From positions 109,472-173,471 of the forward strand of contig NZ_JOCQ01000004.1 in NCBI RefSeq assembly GCF_000720725.1: DNA of 64,000 nt, given 5' to 3'. Position numbers and translations under genes: made by a program. The notes beneath the pieces are model-generated. The model searched no databases and was not told the DNA's origin. It was given only the letters and a program-made list of their open reading frames with translations. Source of the DNA: Streptomyces rimosus subsp. rimosus (lineage in GTDB: Bacteria > Actinomycetota > Actinomycetes > Streptomycetales > Streptomycetaceae). Positions 1-7,794 of this stretch are shown here, piece by piece (position 1 is the stretch's first letter; each line of letters begins with the position of its first letter).

Positions 1-1
1 G

Positions 2-1162
2 AAGGCCGACATCCTCTTCGGTATGAAGTCGGCCGGCGGGCAGGGTATCAAGCCCCGCAAGCTGACCAAGGGCGGTAAGAAGAAGCGCCGCGACGGCGAG
101 AAACCCACCCTCTACGACTACTCCACCGACGCCGAAGAGCTAAAGCGGCACAGCGACAATCCGGTCTGCGCCACGCTCCTCGAATACCAGGAAGTCAACA
201 AGCTCCACGGCACGTATGTGCAGGGCTACCTGGGCAACGAAAAAGAAGGAAAGCCGTCGATCATCTTCGACGGAAGCATTTTCCCCACCTTCAAACAGTA
301 CGGGACCGTGACCGGCCGCTTCAGTGCCTCAGAGCCGAACCTCCAGAACGTCCCCAGACCCGGTACCGAGCTGGGCAAGGCCGTCCGCGGCCTGTTCATT
401 GCCCCTCCGGGGAAGGCCCCGGTTCTCACAGACGCTGGGGCACGGGAGCTGGGCTGGAAGTTGCTGGTAGCGGATTACGGGCAGATTGAGCTGCGCGTCA
501 TCGCTCACTTCCTTGGCTATGGAGCTTGGTACGACGGCTTCCATGCAGGCATAGATGCGCACACCGCCACCGCCTCCGCCGTCTTCGGCGTAAGCCCCGA
601 GAAAGTGACGACCGACCAGCGCAACCGATCCAAGACCCTCGCCTTCGCCGTACTGTTCGGGGCGGAAGCCGAAACGGTAGCCAAATCGATGGGAGCCTCT
701 GTGGCAGAGGCGGAAGACTTCCTCGCCCTCCAGGCGCGCACCATGCCTGAGGTCGGGAAATTCAAGGCGTGGCTCATCAGAGACGCGCTGAGTCACGAGG
801 TCCCACACATCCGCACGCTCATCGGACGCAAGCGCCGACTGCCGGACCTGGCCAGCTCGGTGCGATGGATTCGTGCTCGTGCAGAGCGGCAGCTCCTCAA
901 CTCATTGGTCCAGGGATCGGCCGCCGACATCAACAAACTCGCGCTCATTCGCATGGGGCACTTGTGCCGGCAAAACAGAGAATGGTTGCGCCTGAGCCTC
1001 ACAGTGCACGATGAGCTGGTGGTCCACTGTCGAGAGGACAAAACCGAAGAAGGGGCCGCGCTGCTCCAGCAGGCAATGATCGGAACGGAAATTCAGAAGC
1101 TGATCAAAGTGCCCCTCACCGCGGACGTCAAGGTGTGCGACCGATGGTCGGAGGCAAAGTGA
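2..1162 (+). CDS. Phage family A DNA polymerase, C-terminal part (5' end outside window)
   Basis: Replicative polymerase of the phage, related to bacterial Pol I. The open frame runs in from the window edge (K-A-D-I-L-F-G precede the first Met at 23), so the N-terminus is missing. Polymerase motifs are complete: motif A DYGQIELRV at about residue 158 counting from base 2 (metal-binding Asp), O-helix motif B RNRSKTLAFAVLFGA at about 207, and motif C VHDELVV near the C-terminus (catalytic HDE). The template-binding segment SEPNLQNVPRPG is also present. No 3'-5' exonuclease domain can be judged from this fragment. It opens the replication block with the RNR and RecA-like genes downstream. Family call is secure. 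Confidence 0.95.
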   Translation, partial: KADILFGMKSAGGQGIKPRKLTKGGKKKRRDGEKPTLYDYSTDAEELKRHSDNPVCATLLEYQEVNKLHGTYVQGYLGNEKEGKPSIIFDGSIFPTFKQYGTVTGRFSASEPNLQNVPRPGTELGKAVRGLFIAPPGKAPVLTDAGARELGWKLLVADYGQIELRVIAHFLGYGAWYDGFHAGIDAHTATASAVFGVSPEKVTTDQRNRSKTLAFAVLFGAEAETVAKSMGASVAEAEDFLALQARTMPEVGKFKAWLIRDALSHEVPHIRTLIGRKRRLPDLASSVRWIRARAERQLLNSLVQGSAADINKLALIRMGHLCRQNREWLRLSLTVHDELVVHCREDKTEEGAALLQQAMIGTEIQKLIKVPLTADVKVCDRWSEAK

Positions 1163-1186
1163 TGACTAACTATCAGGAGACTCAAG

Positions 1187-1516
1187 ATGAGTAATTTCTG
1201 GGCACGAGCCGTAGGAGCACCCACACCGCCGGCACAGGCAACCCCATCGAGCGCACCGCAGCCCGCACCTCCCTCAGCGGCTCCGACAAAGGCACAGTCG
1301 GCCGCGTCCGTATCCCGCTGTCCCAACTGTGCGAGCGGCAATTACATGGCTCCGCCGACCGCCCCCGCGGCGCTCCGCTGTTACGACTGTGGCTACCCGA
1401 AGCTCCACTCCACCTCCGGCATGGTCGCCTCATCCTCCGACGGCGATCCCAAGCCCGCCCGGGGACAGGTGGCAGGAAGCGCTTCCCTTAGCAGCATCGT
1501 CGGCCGCGTCGGATAA
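1187..1516 (+). CDS. Small zinc-ribbon protein, function unknown
   Basis: 109 aa. A low-complexity Pro/Ala/Ser-rich N-terminus (residues 8-40) is followed by a four-cysteine ribbon, CPNC at about 46-49 and CYDCGYP at about 68-74, then a Ser/Gly-rich tail. This fits a single structural zinc site with disordered flanks. The ATG follows an AGGAG-like site (caggaga) just after the polymerase stop, and the gene lies 14 bp before the RNR start, so the three are probably co-transcribed. A DNA- or protein-binding accessory role in replication is possible but is inference only. Confidence 0.75.
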   Translation: MSNFWARAVGAPTPPAQATPSSAPQPAPPSAAPTKAQSAASVSRCPNCASGNYMAPPTAPAALRCYDCGYPKLHSTSGMVASSSDGDPKPARGQVAGSASLSSIVGRVG

Positions 1517-1530
1517 CCAAGGACCCCCAC

Positions 1531-3462
1531 ATGACTCTCATAGACAGCAGCGGCGACCTCGCCGACCCCTACCAGGCATACATCGCCAAGAGCCGCTACG
1601 CCCGCTGGCGGGACGACGTAGGCCGGCGCGAGACCTGGACCGAGACCGTCGACCGCTACTTCGCCTTCATGACCGACCACCTCAAGACCAAGCACGGCTA
1701 CATCCCGGACAAAGCGCTCGCCTACTCGCTGCGCCAGGCCGTACTCAACCACGAGGTGCTGCCGTCGATGCGCGCCATGATGACGGCCGGAGGAGCACTC
1801 GACCTGTCCGCCATCGCGGGATACAACTGCGCGTACACACCGCTGGACGACCTCCGAGCCTTCTCCGAAGTCCTCTTCATCCTGCTCAATGGCACCGGCG
1901 TGGGCTTCTCCGTCGAACGCCGCTACGTCGACCAGCTCCCGCCCGTCGCCCACCCCCAGCTCGACCTCGGCACAGTGCTGTGGGTGGGCGACAGCAAGCT
2001 CGGCTGGGCTGAGGCTTTTGCCGCCCTGCTGGACATGGTGTGGATTCAGGGCCGCGTCCCCACGGTCAACTACGACCGCATCCGACCCGCCGGCTCCAGG
2101 CTGAAGACGTTCGGCGGCCGTGCGTCAGGGCCGGAGCCGCTGAAGGATCTGTTCGAGTTCACCGTGGAGCTGCTGCGTGTCGCCCAGGGCCGGAAGTTGC
2201 GGCCGATCGAAGCTCATGATCTGGCGTGCAAGGTGGCGTCGGTGGTGGTGGTTGGTGGTGTGCGCCGGTCGGCGATGATCAGCCTCTCCGACCTGGACGA
2301 CCAGGAGATGGCCCAGGCAAAAGCGGGGGAGTGGTGGATCGCCCACCCCTACCGGGCCCTTGCCAACAACTCCGCCGTCTACCACGACACCGTCACTCGG
2401 GAGCAGTTCGACGCCGAGTGGCAGACGCTGCGGGAATCGGGCAGCGGTGAGCGCGGGATCTTCCACCGAGACGCGGCCCGCAGGATCGCCGCGCGCTGGG
2501 GCCGGCGGGACGCCGACACCGAGTACGGCACCAACCCGTGCAGCGAGATCATCCTGCGCCCTCGGTCCTTCTGCAACCTGTCCACCGTCGTCGTACGCCC
2601 GCAGGACGACCTGCTCGACCTGAAGCGCAAGATCAGCCTGGCGGCGATCCTCGGCACCTGGCAGGCAACTCTGACCGACTTCCCCTTCCTGCGTGAGGAA
2701 TGGTCACGCAACGCGGAAGAGGAGCGCCTCCTGGGCGCCTCTATGACCGGGATTTTCGGAAACCCGCTCCTGGTGGACGGCCACGGTCGCCAGCTGAAGA
2801 ACGACGTGCTGGAACAACTGCGCCACGAAGCCCGCGTCGCCAACGAGCTGGAGGCGGAGCTGCTTGGCATTCCGGCCTCGGCTGCCATCACCGCGGTCAA
2901 GCCTGAGGGCACGACGTCTCAAATGACCGGTGTGTCGTCCGGCCTGCATCCGCCGCACAGCCCCTACTGGGTGCGGACCGTGCGCAGCGATGTGAAGGAC
3001 CCCATCTCGGACTTCCTCATCGACTCCGGCGTTCCCTACGAGAAGGACGTACTCAACGATACGAATTGGGTCTTCTCGTTCCCCCAGCGGGCCGCTGCCG
3101 GCGCTCTGACGCGAGACGACCTGAGCGCTGTTGAGCACCTGGAACTGTGGCTCGACTACCAGCGCCATTACTGCGAGCACAAGCCGTCCGTGACGGTGTC
3201 CGTCCGAGAAACGGAGTGGGACGGGGTACGAGAATGGGTGTGGCAGCACATCGACGAGATGTCAGGAGTATCGTTTCTTCCCTTCTCTAACCATACGTAT
3301 CAGCAGGCGCCTTACCAGGAGTGCCAGGAAGACGCTTACCGTGAGCTGAAGAGCAAGATGCCGCGTTTGTTCTGGTCGGAGCTGGTGCATTACGAGACCT
3401 CGGACCAGACCATCGGGTCGCAGGAATTGGCCTGCGCAGCAGACGGATGTGATCTGAAGTAG
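1531..3462 (+). CDS. nrdJ: Adenosylcobalamin-dependent (class II) ribonucleotide reductase
   Basis: 643 aa. Reduces ribonucleotides to deoxyribonucleotides for phage DNA synthesis, using B12 as radical source. Active-site residues of the Lactobacillus-type monomeric enzyme can be placed: C100 in NCAYTPLDD, N335/C337/E339 in NPCSEI and C348 in RSFCNLS. The Cys337-Cys348 spacing of 11 matches the C408-C419 spacing of the L. leichmannii enzyme. The phosphate-binding loop is KPEGTTSQMTG. The C-terminus ends ELACAADGCDLK, supplying the CX4C thiol relay. It is about 100 residues shorter than the 739-aa L. leichmannii protein. No small radical subunit gene is needed or seen. ATG 1531 lies just after the zinc-ribbon gene. 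Confidence 0.95.
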   Translation: MTLIDSSGDLADPYQAYIAKSRYARWRDDVGRRETWTETVDRYFAFMTDHLKTKHGYIPDKALAYSLRQAVLNHEVLPSMRAMMTAGGALDLSAIAGYNCAYTPLDDLRAFSEVLFILLNGTGVGFSVERRYVDQLPPVAHPQLDLGTVLWVGDSKLGWAEAFAALLDMVWIQGRVPTVNYDRIRPAGSRLKTFGGRASGPEPLKDLFEFTVELLRVAQGRKLRPIEAHDLACKVASVVVVGGVRRSAMISLSDLDDQEMAQAKAGEWWIAHPYRALANNSAVYHDTVTREQFDAEWQTLRESGSGERGIFHRDAARRIAARWGRRDADTEYGTNPCSEIILRPRSFCNLSTVVVRPQDDLLDLKRKISLAAILGTWQATLTDFPFLREEWSRNAEEERLLGASMTGIFGNPLLVDGHGRQLKNDVLEQLRHEARVANELEAELLGIPASAAITAVKPEGTTSQMTGVSSGLHPPHSPYWVRTVRSDVKDPISDFLIDSGVPYEKDVLNDTNWVFSFPQRAAAGALTRDDLSAVEHLELWLDYQRHYCEHKPSVTVSVRETEWDGVREWVWQHIDEMSGVSFLPFSNHTYQQAPYQECQEDAYRELKSKMPRLFWSELVHYETSDQTIGSQELACAADGCDLK

Positions 3463-3471
3463 GAGGAACTT

Positions 3472-3654
3472 ATGGCAAGCGAAGCCGAAGCGGCGGTAGC
3501 CGCAGCCCTGAAGAGCGTGTCCTCGGGACTGGAAGACCGGATGGAACACTTCTCTGCTGACTACGACCCGGAAGGCGACGAGGCAAACTACCCCTGGGCG
3601 CTGGGCGAGCTGGCAGATGAGCTGCGCCTCGCAGCGGACGACATCACCGCTTAG
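3472..3654 (+). CDS. Small acidic protein, function unknown
   Basis: 60 aa, strongly acidic and alanine-rich, with no cysteines and no membrane segment; probably a short helical protein. It has an excellent ribosome site (aggagg, 3462-3467) 9 bp after the RNR stop and is directly followed by an intrinsic terminator, so it closes the first transcription unit of the window. No family recognised. Confidence 0.7.
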   Translation: MASEAEAAVAAALKSVSSGLEDRMEHFSADYDPEGDEANYPWALGELADELRLAADDITA

Positions 3655-3672
3655 CAACTCCAGTTGGTAAGT

Positions 3673-3699
3673 AAGCCCCCGAACCTGGCTCGGGGGCTT
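3673..3699 (+). terminator. Intrinsic terminator after RNR operon
   Basis: Perfect 10-bp stem, aagcccccga (3673-3682) with tcgggggctt (3690-3699), 7-nt loop, followed by a short pyrimidine stretch. It separates the polymerase/RNR unit from the RecA-like unit. Confidence 0.85.
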
Positions 3700-3750
3700 C
3701 TCCATGCCACAGCTCTTTACCTTTTCGTGACGGAGGGTACCAACATTAGC

Positions 3751-3780
3751 TTGAGACATTAAGCGGCAGTCGCGCATAGT
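3751..3780 (+). promoter_or_regulatory. Candidate promoter for the RecA-like operon
   Basis: TTGAGA (3751-3756), 18-bp spacer, CATAGT (3775-3780), lying between the terminator at 3673-3699 and the RecA-like gene at 3842. A sigma70/HrdB-type match; position and spacing make it plausible, but it is unproven. Confidence 0.45.
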
Positions 3781-3841
3781 CTCCTCGCATCGAAATCGCA
3801 GGTAAACCCACTTGCCTGGCAATGATGAGGGGAGGACATTC

Positions 3842-4906
3842 ATGGCCCTGACCGATGAAGCGGTCGCTCTCATGGCCAAGATAAACAAGCAGTACGGAGC
3901 AGGAAGCCTCGTTGTAGCCAGCTCCCTTAAGAACTCCGGGCAGCTCCCTACAGGAATTCTGTCCCTTGACCTGATCCTCGGCGGCGGGTTCCCTCGCAAT
4001 CAGTGGAGCGAGGTCATCGGGATGGAAGGCAGTGGAAAGACAACTGTCTGCCACAAGCTCATATCCCACAATCAGGCGGCTAACCCGGACTTCACTGCGC
4101 TGTGGATCGCGGCCGAGGCGTACGACAGAGACCAGGCCGCCATGATCGGAGCCAACCCCGACCAGGTCATCGTCCACGCCACCAACCGGATGGAAGAGGC
4201 TTTCCAGGTCGCCATCGATGCGGCCGAGGCCCGTGCCGTCGACCTCATCGTCCTGGACTCCTACCCCGCCCTGGTGCCAGACGGCGAAGCCGAAAAGGAC
4301 ATGGACGAGGCATCCATGACGCTCGGCGCCCGGCTCATGGGAAAGTTCTTCCGGAAGGTCGGCAAGGAAACCGGCCGCGCCACAACGGACGACACTCGCC
4401 CCGTCACCGGAATCATCATCAATCAGTGGCGCGAGAAGATCGGCGGCTTCTCCCCGCAGGGCACCCCCAAGACCACACCCGGCGGTCTCGCGAAGAACTT
4501 CGCCTACTACTCACGCGTCGAAGTCTCACGAGCTGACTGGATAGACGAAGCGCGCCCCGGAAAGGGAAAGGCCCGCATCGGCCAGGTCATGCGCTTCCGC
4601 ACCATCAAGAACAAACAGATCGCCGGGCAGAAGGTCTCGGAGACCGACTACTACTTCGAAGACGCCAAGACCACCGCGCTCCGCGCCGGCGACTTCGACA
4701 TCGGCAAAGACCTCTATCTGTGGGCGCTCTTCTACGACATCCTCACCCGCCGCGGCAGCTACTTCGATTTCGGTTCCCACACCTGGAAGGGCAAGGACCC
4801 GGTCCTCGCCGCCATCCGAGAAGACCTCGACCTCCAGGAAGAACTCAAACAAGCTGTACTCACGGCCGCAGACCCACGTACCCACCAAGCCCTGGAGGCA
4901 GCATGA
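3842..4906 (+). CDS. RecA-like recombinase/ATPase of the phage
   Basis: 354 aa. Homologous-recombination ATPase of the RecA core type. Walker A GMEGSGKTT at residues 60-68, Walker B DLIVLDSYP near 138, and the conserved LPTGILSLDLILGGGFP segment at 35-51 that precedes the P-loop in RecA proteins. The frame opens earlier at a TTG (3812), but the ATG at 3842 has a strong ribosome site (ggggagg, 3829-3835) and is preferred. It starts a run of overlapping genes (next start ATGA at 4903) that includes nucleases and a RuvC-like resolvase, consistent with a phage recombination/replication system. Confidence 0.9.
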   Translation: MALTDEAVALMAKINKQYGAGSLVVASSLKNSGQLPTGILSLDLILGGGFPRNQWSEVIGMEGSGKTTVCHKLISHNQAANPDFTALWIAAEAYDRDQAAMIGANPDQVIVHATNRMEEAFQVAIDAAEARAVDLIVLDSYPALVPDGEAEKDMDEASMTLGARLMGKFFRKVGKETGRATTDDTRPVTGIIINQWREKIGGFSPQGTPKTTPGGLAKNFAYYSRVEVSRADWIDEARPGKGKARIGQVMRFRTIKNKQIAGQKVSETDYYFEDAKTTALRAGDFDIGKDLYLWALFYDILTRRGSYFDFGSHTWKGKDPVLAAIREDLDLQEELKQAVLTAADPRTHQALEAA

Positions 4907-5058
4907 TCCTGACCATCCTGTGGTTTCTCGACGCCCTGCTCGCCATCAACGCCATCGCGTGTTTCGTCTCAGCCTGGATGGCCCGGAGCGACTGCCGGCA
5001 CATGCAGGAGATTTTCGACGAGCTGGTGAAGCGTCGAGACAGCCCGGAGAAGCCATGA
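4903..5058 (+). CDS. 51-aa single-pass membrane protein
   Basis: Begins MILTILWFLDALLAI and has one clear hydrophobic segment (about residues 1-26) followed by a charged cytoplasmic-type tail ending RRDSPEKP. ATG overlaps the stop of the RecA-like gene (ATGA) and its own stop overlaps the next start in the same way, so it is translationally coupled on both sides. No family recognised. Confidence 0.7.
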   Translation: MILTILWFLDALLAINAIACFVSAWMARSDCRHMQEIFDELVKRRDSPEKP

Positions 5059-5372
5059 CCGTCAGCGGCACCAAGCGCAGCCAGCGCCAGGAGCAGCGAC
5101 TAGCTACCCGGTACGACGGCCGGTGCAACCCCGGCTCGGGCAACGGCTGGATCTTCAAGAACGACGTTCGCTCCGATCGGTTCTCTTTCGAAGCAAAAAC
5201 CACGACGAAGAAGTCCTACCCCCTGAAGCTTGACGAGCTGCTGGCCGCGGAGAAGCACGCACTGATCTCCGGTCGGGAGATGGTCTTCGTCACCGAAATC
5301 GGCGGACGCAACTGGATGACAGTCAGCCAGGACACTTTCGACTTCCTTGTGGAAGAGAGCGGCGATAGCTAG
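5055..5372 (+). CDS. Small PD-(D/E)XK-type endonuclease (Holliday-junction-resolvase-like)
   Basis: 105 aa. The sequence GSGNGWIFKNDVRSDRFSFE continues into AKTT, giving the D...ExK arrangement (Asp in NDVRSD, Glu and Lys in FEAKTT) of small PD-(D/E)XK nucleases such as Hjc-like resolvases and phage structure-specific endonucleases. A basic N-terminus (KRSQRQEQRLATRY) and a short helical region follow the usual order. Coupled by ATGA to the gene before and by TAGTG to the WhiB-like gene after. A separate RuvC-like resolvase lies at 9230, so this one may cut other branched substrates. Confidence 0.7.
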   Translation: MTVSGTKRSQRQEQRLATRYDGRCNPGSGNGWIFKNDVRSDRFSFEAKTTTKKSYPLKLDELLAAEKHALISGREMVFVTEIGGRNWMTVSQDTFDFLVEESGDS

Positions 5373-5731
5373 TGGCTCTCTTCTCCCGCAAGGCAGCGCC
5401 TGACTGGAGCGCGGGAGACGATCCAGAAGCAGAAGCGAAGTGCCGGAAGTTCCCTACGCCTCATACCAACAAGAACGATCCGTGGTTCCACGATATGAAC
5501 CACGCGCGCGACATCTGCAACGGCACTAATGACGGTGTCGTCTGCCCGATGCGTTCCTTGTGCCTGACGCAAGCCATGGTCAACTGCGAACGCAACGGCG
5601 TCTGGGGCGGCCTCGGACAGCACGAACTCGGATTCATGCGCAAGAAGTACCGACACCACCCCGAGAAGTGGCAACGCGTCCACAGCCTCCTCCTCGCCAT
5701 CGCTGATGCAAAGGAGAAAGCCCGTGACTGA
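5372..5731 (+). CDS. WhiB-like iron-sulfur regulator (phage-encoded)
   Basis: 119 aa from the GTG overlapping the previous TAG. Four cysteines (C24, C49, C58, C64) and the Wbl signature GVWGG at about residues 77-81 mark the actinobacterial WhiB-like family of 4Fe-4S transcription factors, which bind the housekeeping sigma factor. Odd: family members have C-X2-C-X5-C in the middle, while this protein reads C49-X8-C58-X5-C64 because of a short NGTNDGVV insertion. Phage Wbl proteins are known to act on host whiB genes; that role here is inference. Ends inside the start region of the HNH gene. Confidence 0.88.
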   Translation: MALFSRKAAPDWSAGDDPEAEAKCRKFPTPHTNKNDPWFHDMNHARDICNGTNDGVVCPMRSLCLTQAMVNCERNGVWGGLGQHELGFMRKKYRHHPEKWQRVHSLLLAIADAKEKARD

Positions 5732-6206
5732 TGCTCAAGAAGCCTTCTGGTCACGGGTCCACAAGACCGACACCTGCTGGAAATGGACCGGAGGTACTCG
5801 CGGTAATGGCTACGGCACCTACTGGGTGGACGGGAAGCGCTACTACGCCCACCGCTACAGTTACTACCTCACCTATGGGGTCATGCCAGCCGGAGTCATT
5901 TTGCACCACTGCGACAACCCCATATGCATCCGCCCCGACCATCTCTCCGACGGCACTCAGGCGGACAACGTACTCGACATGTGGGCCAAGGGCCGCGGCA
6001 GCGCACCACCACTCCACGTCGGAGAGGCCCATCACCAGACCCGACTGACCGCAGCCGACATCCTCCGCATCCGTACGCGATACACCGCCGGCGCATCCCA
6101 GCAAGCTCTGGCCGACCAGTACGGACTCGCGCGCTCCACCGTCGGAAAGATCGTACGAGGTCAGTCCTGGCGGCACGTACATGCACAGACAAAGGCAGCA
6201 GCATGA
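5724..6206 (+). CDS. HNH endonuclease with C-terminal helix-turn-helix
   Basis: 160 aa from GTG 5724, chosen because of the aaggag site 7 bp upstream (the frame opens earlier at 5706). Residues about 15-90 form an HNH_3-type nuclease: CWKWTGG, YAHRYSYYL, then HHCDNPICIRPDHL with the catalytic His pair and Asn. The C-terminal part (DILRIRTRYTAGASQQALAD, then a second helix) is a helix-turn-helix DNA-binding unit. This is the homing-endonuclease style common in phages. It sits between regulatory and nuclease genes and overlaps both neighbours by a few bases. Confidence 0.88.
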   Translation: MTDAQEAFWSRVHKTDTCWKWTGGTRGNGYGTYWVDGKRYYAHRYSYYLTYGVMPAGVILHHCDNPICIRPDHLSDGTQADNVLDMWAKGRGSAPPLHVGEAHHQTRLTAADILRIRTRYTAGASQQALADQYGLARSTVGKIVRGQSWRHVHAQTKAAA

Positions 6207-7339
6207 AGGCCCCACGCCCTCGCCGGACGGTCAAGAAGCCTCCCCCTAGCCTCGATGACCTGTTCGCATCTCGCCGCAGCGAAGAATCGTTTCTCGCCGC
6301 AGCAAAGACGCACGTCGTCAATAAGAATGCAGCCGACACTAGTCGGCGTCAGGACATCATCCATCCATCCGAGGTCGCCAAGGCCGACTGGTGCCCCCGT
6401 GCCACGTATTTGCGAATCTCCACTGGCATCTACCACAAGGAGAAGTTCGGCTTCCAATCGCTCAACATCTTTGACCACGGCCACGAAGTCCACCGCAAGT
6501 GGCAGAACCGAGCCTGGGAGATGGACTGGCTCGAAGGTAATTTCAAGTGTCTGAACTGCGGAGAAGTGCGTTGGGCGAAGAGCCCCGACATCTGCGACGT
6601 CTGTAGGTCGAGCGCTCTGGAGTACGCCGAAGTCCCGCTCCGCGCCACCACCACCCACCAGATATCCGGCCACGCCGACGGCCTTCTAGCCCCCATCAGC
6701 AAGATCCTCGAAGTCAAGACAGTGGGGGAGGGGACCTACCGCTTCGAGCACCCAAAGCTCCTGACGGCGCACAGCCGCAAGGACGCCGACGGTGCCCCCT
6801 ACGTAGACGTCAAGAAACTGTGGGCCAACACCACGGTCCCGTTCCCCTCACACCTGCGTCAGGTCCAGATCTACATCTGGCTCGCCAATCAGATCCCCGG
6901 CGTAGAGGTCGACGGCGCGGAGTTCATCTACGAGTCCAAGATGCACCAGGCCGTCAAAAGCTTCACGGTCAAGACGAACTTCGACCTCGTCGCTGATCGC
7001 ATACACACCTGCCGCGAAATCAAGCTCCGGCTCGTAAAGAAGGACCGCCCGCCGGCCTGCCCCAAGGGCGGCTGCAAGGACTGCACGGCCTACGAGGAGA
7101 GAGATGGCGCAGCCACCCGACGACGCGGCGCCGACGCTGGCACGGCAGACCGCACGGCGCCTGCGTCTGAAAGGTCTGAGACTTCCGCAACGCCCCGGCG
7201 AGGAAACCCCGGAGCTGCCGGCGGACCTGACCGACCTGAGCGACGACGAGCTGATGACCCTCTTCGTGCAGATGACGACCTGGGCCGAGTTCGCCGGAAC
7301 ACGGCTCGCTCAGGCGGCAGTCGACGAAAAGCAGGCTGA
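6203..7339 (+). CDS. Cas4/RecB-like PD-(D/E)XK exonuclease with Fe-S cluster
   Basis: 378 aa from the ATG overlapping the HNH stop. Nuclease core: GHADG (Asp), LEVKT (ExK) and the QVQIYIW motif (QxxxY) of RecB/Cas4 enzymes. Four Fe-S ligands match Cas4: WCPR in the N-terminal third, then CPKGGCKDC (C-X4-C-X2-C) near residues 289-297. An extra zinc finger (CLNC ... CDVC) is inserted in between. Such enzymes resect DNA ends for recombination, fitting the RecA-like gene upstream. Odd: after the last cysteine the frame runs on for about 80 Arg-rich residues, overlapping the next gene by 236 nt in another frame; the functional protein probably ends near 7104. Confidence 0.85.
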   Translation: MKAPRPRRTVKKPPPSLDDLFASRRSEESFLAAAKTHVVNKNAADTSRRQDIIHPSEVAKADWCPRATYLRISTGIYHKEKFGFQSLNIFDHGHEVHRKWQNRAWEMDWLEGNFKCLNCGEVRWAKSPDICDVCRSSALEYAEVPLRATTTHQISGHADGLLAPISKILEVKTVGEGTYRFEHPKLLTAHSRKDADGAPYVDVKKLWANTTVPFPSHLRQVQIYIWLANQIPGVEVDGAEFIYESKMHQAVKSFTVKTNFDLVADRIHTCREIKLRLVKKDRPPACPKGGCKDCTAYEERDGAATRRRGADAGTADRTAPASERSETSATPRRGNPGAAGGPDRPERRRADDPLRADDDLGRVRRNTARSGGSRRKAG

Positions 7340-7601
7340 GACCGACCTCGACCGCCTGCGAGCCATCGCCGCGGTGAAGGCCCGCACCGAGAAGTCCGTC
7401 ACCGCACAGAAGGCCGCCGCGGCTGCCGACCCCGACGTCCTGGCCGCGGTCGACACCTACAACGCGACCTACGCGAGCCGGAAGTTGCTCGACGCCCTCT
7501 ATACCGGCCTGACAGCGAAAGCCGCGGTCGTCTCCCGCGAACTGACGCGCCGCGTCGGCCGCCACGACAGAGAGAGCCGGGCCCAACGCTGGAATACCTG
7601 A
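7104..7601 (+). CDS. Helical protein of unknown function
   Basis: 165 aa. Acidic, alanine-rich and mostly helical, with coiled-coil tendency around residues 50-110 (LAQAAVDEKQAETDLDRLRA). ATG 7104 has a good ribosome site (gaggagaga), so this start is real even though it lies inside the extended frame of the upstream nuclease. Position directly after the Cas4-like gene suggests a recombination partner; no family recognised. Confidence 0.7.
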   Translation: MAQPPDDAAPTLARQTARRLRLKGLRLPQRPGEETPELPADLTDLSDDELMTLFVQMTTWAEFAGTRLAQAAVDEKQAETDLDRLRAIAAVKARTEKSVTAQKAAAAADPDVLAAVDTYNATYASRKLLDALYTGLTAKAAVVSRELTRRVGRHDRESRAQRWNT

Positions 7602-7610
7602 GAGGAAAAC

Positions 7611-7784
7611 ATGCGCACCGAACAGATGTGGCTCCACAAGAGCCTCACCAAGCTCGCGGTACTTACCAATGTCCACACCGGTATCTACCAGGCGACCGTT
7701 TACAACCTGACGACTGGTCGGCGTACCTCTGTGCACATCCGTCCGGCGAGCCTGCTCAAAAATTACCGACCCATATCGAACTGA
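7611..7784 (+). CDS. 57-aa basic protein, function unknown
   Basis: Begins MRTEQMWLHKSLTKLAVL; compact, with alternating beta-type residues, and no cysteine or membrane segment. Ribosome site agagg 5-10 nt before the ATG and tight spacing to both neighbours (9 and 10 bp). Content suggests a small beta-rich nucleic-acid-binding fold, but this cannot be shown from sequence. Confidence 0.6.
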   Translation: MRTEQMWLHKSLTKLAVLTNVHTGIYQATVYNLTTGRRTSVHIRPASLLKNYRPISN

Positions 7785-7794
7785 GAGGTACACC

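Noticed and set aside
3812..3841. TTG start for the RecA-like gene
   Set aside because: No ribosome site; ATG 3842 has ggggagg at the right distance.
5924..6202. 5' extension of the Cas4-like frame
   Set aside because: It lies inside the HNH gene in another frame; the ATG at 6203 overlaps the HNH stop, and family similarity starts after it.
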